The notes under the pieces were generated by a model. That model was not told the DNA's origin and did not search any database. It saw only the letters and a list, made by a program, of their open reading frames with translations. Of a DNA stretch of 19,530 bases, positions 8,167 through 14,584 are shown in pieces (within the stretch, counting starts at the first letter, position 1; each line of letters opens with the position of its first letter). The position numbers were made by a program, and so were the translations under genes. This DNA comes from Rhodothermales bacterium. Its GTDB lineage: Bacteria > Bacteroidota > Rhodothermia > Rhodothermales > UBA10348. Where the stretch lies: the NCBI GenBank assembly GCA_013003255.1, contig JABDJZ010000075.1, positions 1-19,530 on the forward strand. The letters are read 5' to 3'.

Positions 8167-9705
8167 ATGCTTGCCCATGCCGTAGCGCGAAAAGCGCTGC
8201 TCTTACTTCTTGTGATGGCTGCCCTGCCGGGGTTCATCCGGGGCACCACCGCCGTCGCCGCATCGCCGCAGTCTGCGGATGTGCGCGTAATCTACTGGGT
8301 CGATACCACCTTCGGCTCCGCGTATGTGGCCAACATCATGTTGACCAACATGACGCCGGACCCCATTGAAGAGTGGTCTCTGGGATTTGACCAGAATCCG
8401 CCCGTGGACAATGTCCGCAATGCCCAGCTCTCCCTGATTGGGAGCCGGCACATCATTACCGGCGCGGGCTGGACCCACCGGATTGAGCCCGGTGAATCCG
8501 TTTTCTTCTCCCTGGATGGGACCATGCCGGGAGACGGCTCGATGACGACGCCCAATGATGTCCCACGTCCGACCAGCTGTTCATTCAATGGGCAGACCTG
8601 CTCGTTCGAGGAACAGAATGCCCCTCCGCGCAACCAGCACGACACCCTGGCCGTGGACGTTGGTTGGTGGGTGGCATCCAAGGGCGTGACCGATTTCAGA
8701 GCTCAGATCCTGCTGAAGAATGTCACCGACATCCCTGTTGATACCTGGGATCTGCGCTTCCGGTCAACTTCGCTGATTACTGATATCCAGCACGGTGAAT
8801 GGAACCGGAACGGCGCCAATTATCAGGTAAAGGGTCGCGGCTGGACCAAGTCCATCGCTCCGGATGAGACGGTGTGGCTGACGCTCCGCGGCGTGCACAC
8901 CGGACAGGTCGATACGCTGGAATCCTGCGTCTTCAACGGTTTCCCCTGCACGTTTGTAGACCCGGATGACTTTGTGGATCAGCCCGAGGAACCCGAACCC
9001 ACGGGAGGCCTCTGCGCTATCGTACCCGCCGACGGCGCGGACTCGCAGGTAGCCAACTCTGCGAACGGGATCCGACTCGATTGGACCCCCACGTCCTTCT
9101 GGGCTTCCGGATATACCTACACCATCGAGATCCTCAACGAGAGCGATGATGCCATTCGAAACTGGGAACTGGTGTTCACCCTGCCATCGGCGATGAGCAT
9201 ATCGCAAATGTGGAACGCCGACTATTCCAAGAGTGGCAACCGGGTGACCGTGACGCCACTGGCCCACAATGCCTGCATTGAGCCGGGAGCCTTTGTACAG
9301 ATTGGATTTGAGGGCGAACACGACGGACTGCCTGAACCGCCGAGCAACTGCCAGTTCGCGGGTGATGACTGCACCTTTGCACGAATGTCCTCGGTCACCA
9401 CGTCCATCGATGATCAGCGTGTGGAGAACCCACTCGATCGATTCGACCTCGCGGCACCCTACCCGAACCCGTTCTCGACGTCGACCAAGATCCCCTTCCG
9501 GGTTTCAGAGACGCAGCACGTGAGTGTTACGCTGTGGGATATGCAGGGTCGCGAAGTCTCCTCCCTCTATGAGGGCGTCGCGGCGGCCGGGCAGACCTAC
9601 GAAATAGCGGTGCCTTCCGGGTCCCTTCAGAGCGGTGCCTATATGGTCCGTCTGACCGGCGAAACCGGTGCCGGAGTTACCACGCCCGTGATGCTCATTC
9701 GATAA
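8167..9705 (+). CDS. Secreted three-module CBM2-like carbohydrate-binding protein with T9SS sorting domain
   Basis: This 512-residue exported protein has no catalytic domain that I can see. A signal peptide (about 1-32, hydrophobic core LLLLLVMAAL) is followed by three related beta-sandwich modules at about 37-147, 160-264 and 300-404. Each shows the CBM2 pattern: a strand with paired aromatics, N-x(3-6)-I-x2-W (W70, W194, W333), a WN-x-N/D motif in modules 2 and 3 (near W212 and W349), and a GxGW or equivalent followed by an IxPxE/A turn. Each ends in C-x-F-x-G-x2-C-T/S-F. CBM2 modules bind cellulose, chitin or xylan. Residues 427-512 are a type A T9SS C-terminal domain with APYPNPFS and the usual WDMQGREV and SGAYMVRL strands, implying export and surface anchoring or release. 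It may act as an adhesin or scaffold for insoluble polysaccharide. No Shine-Dalgarno is visible. Confidence 0.82.
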   Translation: MLAHAVARKALLLLLVMAALPGFIRGTTAVAASPQSADVRVIYWVDTTFGSAYVANIMLTNMTPDPIEEWSLGFDQNPPVDNVRNAQLSLIGSRHIITGAGWTHRIEPGESVFFSLDGTMPGDGSMTTPNDVPRPTSCSFNGQTCSFEEQNAPPRNQHDTLAVDVGWWVASKGVTDFRAQILLKNVTDIPVDTWDLRFRSTSLITDIQHGEWNRNGANYQVKGRGWTKSIAPDETVWLTLRGVHTGQVDTLESCVFNGFPCTFVDPDDFVDQPEEPEPTGGLCAIVPADGADSQVANSANGIRLDWTPTSFWASGYTYTIEILNESDDAIRNWELVFTLPSAMSISQMWNADYSKSGNRVTVTPLAHNACIEPGAFVQIGFEGEHDGLPEPPSNCQFAGDDCTFARMSSVTTSIDDQRVENPLDRFDLAAPYPNPFSTSTKIPFRVSETQHVSVTLWDMQGREVSSLYEGVAAAGQTYEIAVPSGSLQSGAYMVRLTGETGAGVTTPVMLIR

Positions 9706-9913
9706 CCTTCGGCGCCCATCTGCGGGGCGCAACCGATACTTGCGGGCGTCCATGCGAGGGATTCCGCAAGGAGACGATGCCTCTCCCCGAGGCCGCAAGC
9801 ACCGGTTCCGCTTTCGGGTGGATCCGGTGTTTGCCGTTTATCGGCCCGGGGACGGCTGTGCGGCGGCGCGGCGGGATGGCCGGCGGATCGGCGGGCCAAC
9901 GATCAGCCGCCGC
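9706..9913. other. 208-bp GC-rich convergent intergenic region
   Basis: Beyond the hairpin at 9712-9730, a 7-bp inverted repeat (CTTGCGG/CCGCAAG) spans 9739-9770 with an 18-nt loop. The stretch 9850-9910 is very rich in GGCGG-type repeats that can fold in several ways and may terminate the gntR transcript arriving from the right. I see no credible gene. Confidence 0.4.
9712..9730 (+). terminator. Hairpin just after the CBM2-repeat gene
   Basis: GCGCCC and GGGCGC form a perfect 6-bp stem with a 7-nt loop, beginning 6 bp after the TAA stop. No T-run follows. It is probably a transcript end or a 3' stabilising structure. Confidence 0.45.
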
Positions 9914-10702
9914 CTACTTGAAAATGGCCTCAAAGTCCCTGATGGGCAGTCCGCCGGTGGCGTTCTCACCCGTACGTCGGGCCAACTCCAGTGCGTAGGC
10001 CACCCGGTCACTCCGGTAGAAACGCTGTTGGTAATAAACCCTTCGCTCGGCCTCGGTGACCGAGACCCGCTCAATCATCAGCAGCGCGCGGCCCCATGGA
10101 ATGCCCAGATGCTGACTGATGTCGGCTGGCGCGTTGATGGCCTCAATTCTGAATCGACCCGAGATGATCGGAATCTGGTAGTCCACCTCCAGGATGTGGT
10201 AGATGGTCTCGTGGCTCAGGTCCCTTCCATCGAGTAGTCTGCCAAAAAAATTGGGGAGCCAGGTTCGGTCAAAGGCCAACGGCTCCTGATCCCCAAGTCG
10301 AACGCGATCCATTCGAAGCACACTGGTGCCTTCATCGATGTCCAGCGCTTTGGCCACGATTTCCGTGGCGGGTTCGAACTCGGAATGAACCACTTTGGAT
10401 GAAGGCTCCAATCCGGCCGCCTTCATGTCCTCGGCAAAGTCCGTGAGCCGGTGCAGTCCCTGATGGACGCGGCTGGTACCTACAAAGGATCCCAGTCCCT
10501 GGCGACGGTAAATGATGCCCTCGCTTTCCAGCGTCTGGAGGGCCCGCCTCACCGTGATGCGACTCACCGAGAAGCGTTCACCCAACTGGCTCTCGGAGGG
10601 AAGCTGGTCGTCAATGCCCCACTCACCCGACTCTATCTGCCCACGAAGCCATTCGCTTACCTGGACGTGTCGCGGAGTACCACTGCGAAGTTTGTGGGCC
10701 AT
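9914..10702 (-). CDS. GntR-family transcriptional regulator, HutC/UTRA subfamily
   Basis: This 262-residue regulator has an N-terminal winged helix-turn-helix at about 10-75. Its typical GntR segments are LPSESQLGERFSVSRITVRR (34-53) and the wing RRQGLGSFV (66-74). A ligand-binding UTRA domain follows at about 88-250, including LTDFAEDMKAAGLEP and the YQQRFYRSDRVAY end motif. HutC-type members usually sense a small metabolite and repress a neighbouring operon. Here the gene lies 63 bp downstream of moeA on the same strand, so it may be co-transcribed with it. No palindromic operator is obvious in the adjacent gaps, so its targets are unknown. Confidence 0.88.
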   Translation of the reverse strand: MAHKLRSGTPRHVQVSEWLRGQIESGEWGIDDQLPSESQLGERFSVSRITVRRALQTLESEGIIYRRQGLGSFVGTSRVHQGLHRLTDFAEDMKAAGLEPSSKVVHSEFEPATEIVAKALDIDEGTSVLRMDRVRLGDQEPLAFDRTWLPNFFGRLLDGRDLSHETIYHILEVDYQIPIISGRFRIEAINAPADISQHLGIPWGRALLMIERVSVTEAERRVYYQQRFYRSDRVAYALELARRTGENATGGLPIRDFEAIFK

Positions 10703-10765
10703 GTTCAGTCGCGGTTTGCCGAAAGCCGTTCCATCATAGCCGTCATGCGCGGTCTTTCCAACCGG

Positions 10766-11977
10766 TCAGGCATTACTTGTCATTTCAACCTCCACCTGGG
10801 CCCCGCGCGGCGCACTTTCCCAGGCAGCAGGTAGATGAACAATGCAGTTGGCCCGGACCAGGCTCATGGCCAGATTCGAGCCCTGTGGGCCGGTGGGACG
10901 CACGCTCAGACCGGAGTCATCGCTGCTCAGGATTCCGCGTGCAAAGACGTGGAGACCCTGGGGCTTGGGAAAGGAGTCGGTCAACCGCGCCTTCCACCGG
11001 GGCCGAGACGGATCGGCTACACCCTGCATGCGCAACAGCGATGGCCTGACGTATTGACCGAAACAGACGCCCGCAGACACGGGATTTCCCGGAAGTCCGA
11101 AGACCGGCACCTCTCCGAGCATCCCGAAGGCCAGCGGTTTGCCGGGACGTTGGCGGACCTTCCAGAACTCAAACAAAAAGCCCAATTCCTCCAGAACCTC
11201 GCGCACCAGATCGTACTTCCCCATCGAAACGCCACCTGAAAAGACCAGCACGTCCGATTCGGCCAGCGCGACCGCAACCACCTCCGCAATGTGATCGCGG
11301 GAGTCGCGCGCGGTCTTCTGCGCCGTCACTCGTGCCCCGGACTCCACAACCAGCGCCGCCAGAGAAGGCCCATTGCTGTTCCTGATCTGGCCCTGGGCCA
11401 ACGATTCTCCTGGAGGAACGAGTTCGTCGCCTGTGGAAATCACGGCAACCCGCGGTCGCGTGCCCACAGTTACCTGATGGTACCCTGCATTGATGAGGGC
11501 GGCCACTTCGGCAGCGCCGACCCGCGCCCCGACCGGCAGAACCGCATCGCCGGGTTTCAAATCCTGTCCGGCCGGCCGCACGTGTCGTCCCAAGGGAAGC
11601 CCCCTATCAATGTGAATCCGTGATCCCTCCCTGCGGGTCCACTCGACGGGTGCAACGGCATCGGCACCCATGGGCATGGGAGCGCCGGTCATGATCTCCA
11701 CGCAGGACCCAGCCTCCACAACGGCATCCGGCCACGCGCCGGCCTGTACTTCGCCGATGCATGTCAGCGTGCCTCCGTCCGGCTCCAGGTCGCCACTTCG
11801 AACTGCAAAGCCGTCCATGGCAGAGTTTTCGAACGGTGGTACCGCTTCCTTCGATATCACTTCTTCAAGTACCACGCGACCCAATACGTCCCTGATCGGT
11901 ACCATTTCGGGTATGGGCCCGGGCAGCACCTGCCGGATCAGTTCGTGCGCCTCTTCTACAGAGATGAATGTTCTCAT
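10766..11977 (-). CDS. moeA: Molybdopterin molybdenumtransferase MoeA
   Basis: MoeA inserts molybdate into adenylylated molybdopterin, the last common step of molybdenum cofactor synthesis, before MobA adds GMP. The 403 residues match the usual family length and carry its hallmarks: PPFENSAMDGFAV (47-59), GAPMPMGADAVAPVE (98-112), STGDEL and GQIRNSNGPSL (181-206), FSGGVSMGKYD (246-256) and RQRPGKPLAFG with GLPGNPVS (275-301). The MoeA domain III (MPT-binding) motifs are intact. The ATG at 11977 is preceded by GAGGG at a reasonable distance, one of the few Shine-Dalgarno-like sequences in the window. moaA/C/D/E are not in view. The likely client is the molybdoenzyme at the left end. Confidence 0.95.
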   Translation of the reverse strand: MRTFISVEEAHELIRQVLPGPIPEMVPIRDVLGRVVLEEVISKEAVPPFENSAMDGFAVRSGDLEPDGGTLTCIGEVQAGAWPDAVVEAGSCVEIMTGAPMPMGADAVAPVEWTRREGSRIHIDRGLPLGRHVRPAGQDLKPGDAVLPVGARVGAAEVAALINAGYHQVTVGTRPRVAVISTGDELVPPGESLAQGQIRNSNGPSLAALVVESGARVTAQKTARDSRDHIAEVVAVALAESDVLVFSGGVSMGKYDLVREVLEELGFLFEFWKVRQRPGKPLAFGMLGEVPVFGLPGNPVSAGVCFGQYVRPSLLRMQGVADPSRPRWKARLTDSFPKPQGLHVFARGILSSDDSGLSVRPTGPQGSNLAMSLVRANCIVHLPAAWESAPRGAQVEVEMTSNA

Positions 11978-12018
11978 GGGGCGGCCCTCATTCGTCGGAC
12001 TCCAACGCGTGAATAACG

Positions 12019-13305
12019 ATGATTTCTTTCGATTATAGTCAGTCCCTCAGCTTCGTGCCGAAAGGCGCGCTCGAAGACATTCGTCCGCGGGCGCGCGCGG
12101 CCCACGCCTCGCTGGTAGAGGGCACCGGCCGCGGAGCCGAGTTCCTTGGATGGCGCGAACTCCTGCTGGAGCCGGATGATGCGCTGATCGGTGACATTGA
12201 ATCGGTAGCGTCCCGCATCAGGGAGGAGGCCGACGTGTTTCTGTCGATTGGAATCGGCGGAAGCTACCTGGGAGCCCGTGCCGTGATTGATGCACTGTCT
12301 CCCTACTTCCCGGCCGGCGAGGCCGGTCCTGAGATCATCTTTGCCGGTACGGACATGAGCGGGGCCTACCTGGCTCAGTTGCTCCGCCACCTGGAAGGGA
12401 AATCGGTCTTCGTCAACGTCATCTCCAAGAGCGGCACCACCCTGGAACCGGCCATCGCGTTCAGACTGGTCCGCGAATGGATGGAGCGGACCTTTGACGA
12501 TGCGGATGACCGGATCATCGTGACCACGGATCCGGATGCCGGGGCGCTGAACGCGCTGTTGAAGACCCATTCGTACCGGAAATACGTCATTCCCCCCAAC
12601 GTGGGGGGCCGGTTCTCCGTCATGACACCGGTAGGGCTCCTACCGATTGCGGTCGCCGGGATTGACATCCGGTCACTCTTCTACGGGGCGGTTGATGCCT
12701 GTAGGCAATTGAGTACCTCCGAAGACAATCCGGCCATCGCATACGGCGCCCTGCGGGGACTCTTCCTGGAGCAGGGCTACTCCACCGAGGTGCTGGCCAC
12801 GTTTGAGCCCGCCCTCGACGGAATCGGTGCCTGGTGGCAGCAGCTCTATGGAGAAAGCGAGGGCAAGTCCCACAACGGCCTTTTTCCGGTGTCCCTTCGC
12901 TACTCGACCGACCTGCACTCACTCGGGCAGTACGTGCAGGACGGAAAGCGCAACATCATCGAGACGTTTCTTCTGGTGTCTGACGATGGCGGCGACATTT
13001 CTGTGGACCATGACCAGTCCAACCTGGACGGCCTCAACTACCTGGTTGGAAAACCGCTGACCGAGATCAATCGCAAAGCCTATGAGGGCACGGCGCGTGC
13101 GCACGTACAGGGTGGCGTACCGGTCATGACCCTTGAGATTCCGGACATGTCGGCTGATTCGCTCGGCCGGCTCCTCTACTTCTTCCAGCACGGGGTGGCG
13201 GTCAGCGGATACCTGCTTCGCATCAACCCGTTTGATCAGCCCGGAGTCGAGGCCTACAAGCGCGAGATGTTTCGCCTTCTGGGTAAGCCCGGCGCGGGCA
13301 ACTGA
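12019..13305 (+). CDS. pgi: Glucose-6-phosphate isomerase
   Basis: Pgi interconverts glucose-6-phosphate and fructose-6-phosphate in glycolysis and gluconeogenesis, in the cytoplasm. The 428 residues correspond to the short, Bacillus-like class. Recognised features are the sugar-phosphate-binding SIS motif SKSGTTLE (136-143), signature VGGRFSVMTPVG (195-206), the catalytic Glu in LYGESEGK (E279), the catalytic His in STDLHSLGQY (H300), and the C-terminal FDQPGVEAYK with Lys414. The start is 41 bp from the divergent moeA start, leaving very little room for two promoters. No Shine-Dalgarno precedes it. The stop is directly followed by the origin-like region. Confidence 0.95.
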   Translation: MISFDYSQSLSFVPKGALEDIRPRARAAHASLVEGTGRGAEFLGWRELLLEPDDALIGDIESVASRIREEADVFLSIGIGGSYLGARAVIDALSPYFPAGEAGPEIIFAGTDMSGAYLAQLLRHLEGKSVFVNVISKSGTTLEPAIAFRLVREWMERTFDDADDRIIVTTDPDAGALNALLKTHSYRKYVIPPNVGGRFSVMTPVGLLPIAVAGIDIRSLFYGAVDACRQLSTSEDNPAIAYGALRGLFLEQGYSTEVLATFEPALDGIGAWWQQLYGESEGKSHNGLFPVSLRYSTDLHSLGQYVQDGKRNIIETFLLVSDDGGDISVDHDQSNLDGLNYLVGKPLTEINRKAYEGTARAHVQGGVPVMTLEIPDMSADSLGRLLYFFQHGVAVSGYLLRINPFDQPGVEAYKREMFRLLGKPGAGN

Positions 13306-13374
13306 AGTCTTCCACGGCCGGTGACGCAGATCTGTGGGTTACCCGTGGGCAAGTCGGGGTATTCCACAATTTTG

Positions 13375-13389
13375 GCAGCAGCAGCAGCA
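13375..13389. repeat. (GCA)5 trinucleotide repeat
   Basis: Five tandem GCA units lie between two DnaA-box-like sites in the origin region. It is non-coding here and may vary in copy number between strains. Confidence 0.8.
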
Positions 13390-13579
13390 GGCTTGTGCGC
13401 GAAGGTGGAGAACCCACAGGCTTTCGCACAGGCCGAAGGCGTCCTTCCCACCGACCTCGGATCCGTGGAAAAAGAAAAGTGGTGTCGGGGATTGACCTTC
13501 GCGGATTCCAGGCAGGACGTGGTCCATTCCCTGTGGAGTGTTTCCCACAGTCGGGGGTCCGTGTTGTGCAAAGAGCCGG

Positions 13580-13596
13580 TGCTCCACATATCCACA
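13580..13596 (+). other. Paired DnaA boxes at the unwinding side of oriC
   Basis: TGCTCCACA and ATATCCACA lie head to tail and share one base. The second is the best match to TTATCCACA in the window (one mismatch). GGCT follows at once, then the trio repeats. Placement and direction match boxes that load DnaA onto the adjacent single strand. Confidence 0.75.
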
Positions 13597-13600
13597 GGCT

Positions 13601-13650
13601 CTACTAATACATCCTACTATCTATTTAAACTTTTAAAAGAAGTAAGAGAG
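13601..13650. other. DnaA-trio repeats and AT-rich DNA unwinding element
   Basis: CTACTA occurs at 13601-13606 and again at 13614-13619, with CTA at 13621. Read 3' to 5' on the complementary strand these are GAT-GAT trios, the preferred DnaA-trio form. TTTAAA and the palindrome CTTTTAAAAG (13630-13639) follow. Only 13 of the 50 bases are G or C, in a window that is GC-rich. Confidence 0.75.
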
Positions 13651-13744
13651 TCTGTGGATTCCCCTTTCGGCACGGACGGCGGATTGTGACCACCTCCCAG
13701 AGCCGTTACTTTGGATCCGTCGCTGACACCACACCCTCCGGACG

Positions 13745-14584
13745 ATGATCAAGAAGATTCTCGTAGCACTAGATCCTGACTCGGATACGCCAACCGCGAC
13801 GCGATATGCGGTAGAAATTGCATCCCGCTATGACGGCACCATTACCGGTCTGGCCGTTGTAGACATGGGCAGCATCGCGGCCAGCTCTCGGGGAGCGGGA
13901 ATGGGCGCCATGTACTACGCGGATCAACTGCGGGACAGGCTTACCACCGAAGCGCGGACGAAGGCCCGGGAGTTGGTTGACGCTTTTGACGCCTATGTCC
14001 AGAAGGCCAACGTCCCTCACAGCGAACACCTGCAGGAGGGTGTGCCGTTCCGGCGGATCGTGGAGGACATGAAGTATCACGATCTGCTCATCGTCGGGAA
14101 CGAGCCTCACTTCTTCTACAGCCATCCCAAGCAGGCTACGGAGACGTTGGCGCGCGTGGTTCGCAAGACTATTGGGCCGACGCTGATTGTGGGGCGCAAG
14201 TATCGTGATGTAAAGCGCGTACTGACGGCCTACGACGGCAGCAGTGCCTCAGCCAGCGCCCTTCGGTCCTTTGCCCAGTTGAAGCCGTTCGGTTCCGATG
14301 TGACTGTGCGCCTCATCACGGTGTATTCCGGTGGCGCGGCGGAAGCTGAACTCCGGCTGGGTTTGGCTGCCGATTTCCTCCGCGCGCACGGCCTCGCGGT
14401 GGATACACTTGCCATTTCAGGGTCCGATACCAACAAGGCGCTCATGTCCCAGGTAGAGGACTACGATGCCGATCTGGTGGTAGCTGGGGCGCACTCGAAG
14501 TCGCGAATCCGAAGCGTGGCATTTGGATCGACCACCTCATACCTGGTCGAAAACTGCCCGGTCTGTCTCTATCTCGGCACCTGA
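13745..14584 (+). CDS. Tandem-domain universal stress protein
   Basis: This 279-residue protein has two UspA folds in tandem, at about 1-150 and 155-279. Each opens with a typical beta-strand (KKILVALDPDSD; KRVLTAYDGSS). The second has an ATP-binding-like loop, G248-x2-S-x9-GST (261-263), in which the canonical second Gly is Ser. The first repeat has a degenerate loop (GNEPHFFYSHPKQ), so at most one domain probably binds nucleotide. Usp proteins respond to starvation or stress through ill-defined roles. It is the first gene to the right of the origin-like region, and any promoter lies within 13690-13744. Its end overlaps the convergent comEC end by 16 bp. Confidence 0.9.
   Translation: MIKKILVALDPDSDTPTATRYAVEIASRYDGTITGLAVVDMGSIAASSRGAGMGAMYYADQLRDRLTTEARTKARELVDAFDAYVQKANVPHSEHLQEGVPFRRIVEDMKYHDLLIVGNEPHFFYSHPKQATETLARVVRKTIGPTLIVGRKYRDVKRVLTAYDGSSASASALRSFAQLKPFGSDVTVRLITVYSGGAAEAELRLGLAADFLRAHGLAVDTLAISGSDTNKALMSQVEDYDADLVVAGAHSKSRIRSVAFGSTTSYLVENCPVCLYLGT

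Larger units (their letters stand above)
13306..13744. other. Probable chromosomal replication origin (oriC)
   Basis: This 439-bp gap holds a dense set of DnaA-box-like 9-mers (consensus TTATNCACA). On the plus strand: TATTCCACA 13360, GAACCCACA 13410, TTTCGCACA 13422, TTTCCCACA 13541, TGCTCCACA 13580, ATATCCACA 13588. On the minus strand: TAACCCACA 13333-13341, TTTTCCACG 13464-13472, CACTCCACA 13532-13540, CTTTGCACA 13565-13573, GAATCCACA 13653-13661. Most differ from consensus at one to three positions. The last plus-strand pair runs into a GC cluster, CTACTA repeats and a 50-bp stretch of about 74% AT. This order, boxes then GC cluster then trios then unwinding region, is that of the bacterial basal unwinding system. 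The origin assignment is inferred from architecture. Neighbours are pgi and a stress protein gene, not dnaA. Confidence 0.82.

Noticed and set aside
9739..9770. Inverted repeat considered as a tRNA or small RNA
   Set aside because: There is no cloverleaf, CCA end or conserved T-loop, only one 7-bp stem with a long loop.
9740..10237. 165-codon plus-strand frame at the end of the CBM2 gene
   Set aside because: It crosses into the antisense of the gntR gene and has no domain or plausible initiation context.
4062..10788. TACTTGTCAT-x-TCAA seen at 4062 and again near 10774
   Set aside because: A 14 of 15 match is expected several times by chance in a window this size, and the second copy is simply the end of the moeA coding sequence.
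13321..13689. 122-codon open frame in the origin-like region
   Set aside because: Its composition follows the DnaA-box and AT-rich repeats, including an alanine run from the GCA repeat. It shows no domain, and the frame depends on an alternative start. It is better explained as non-coding origin DNA.
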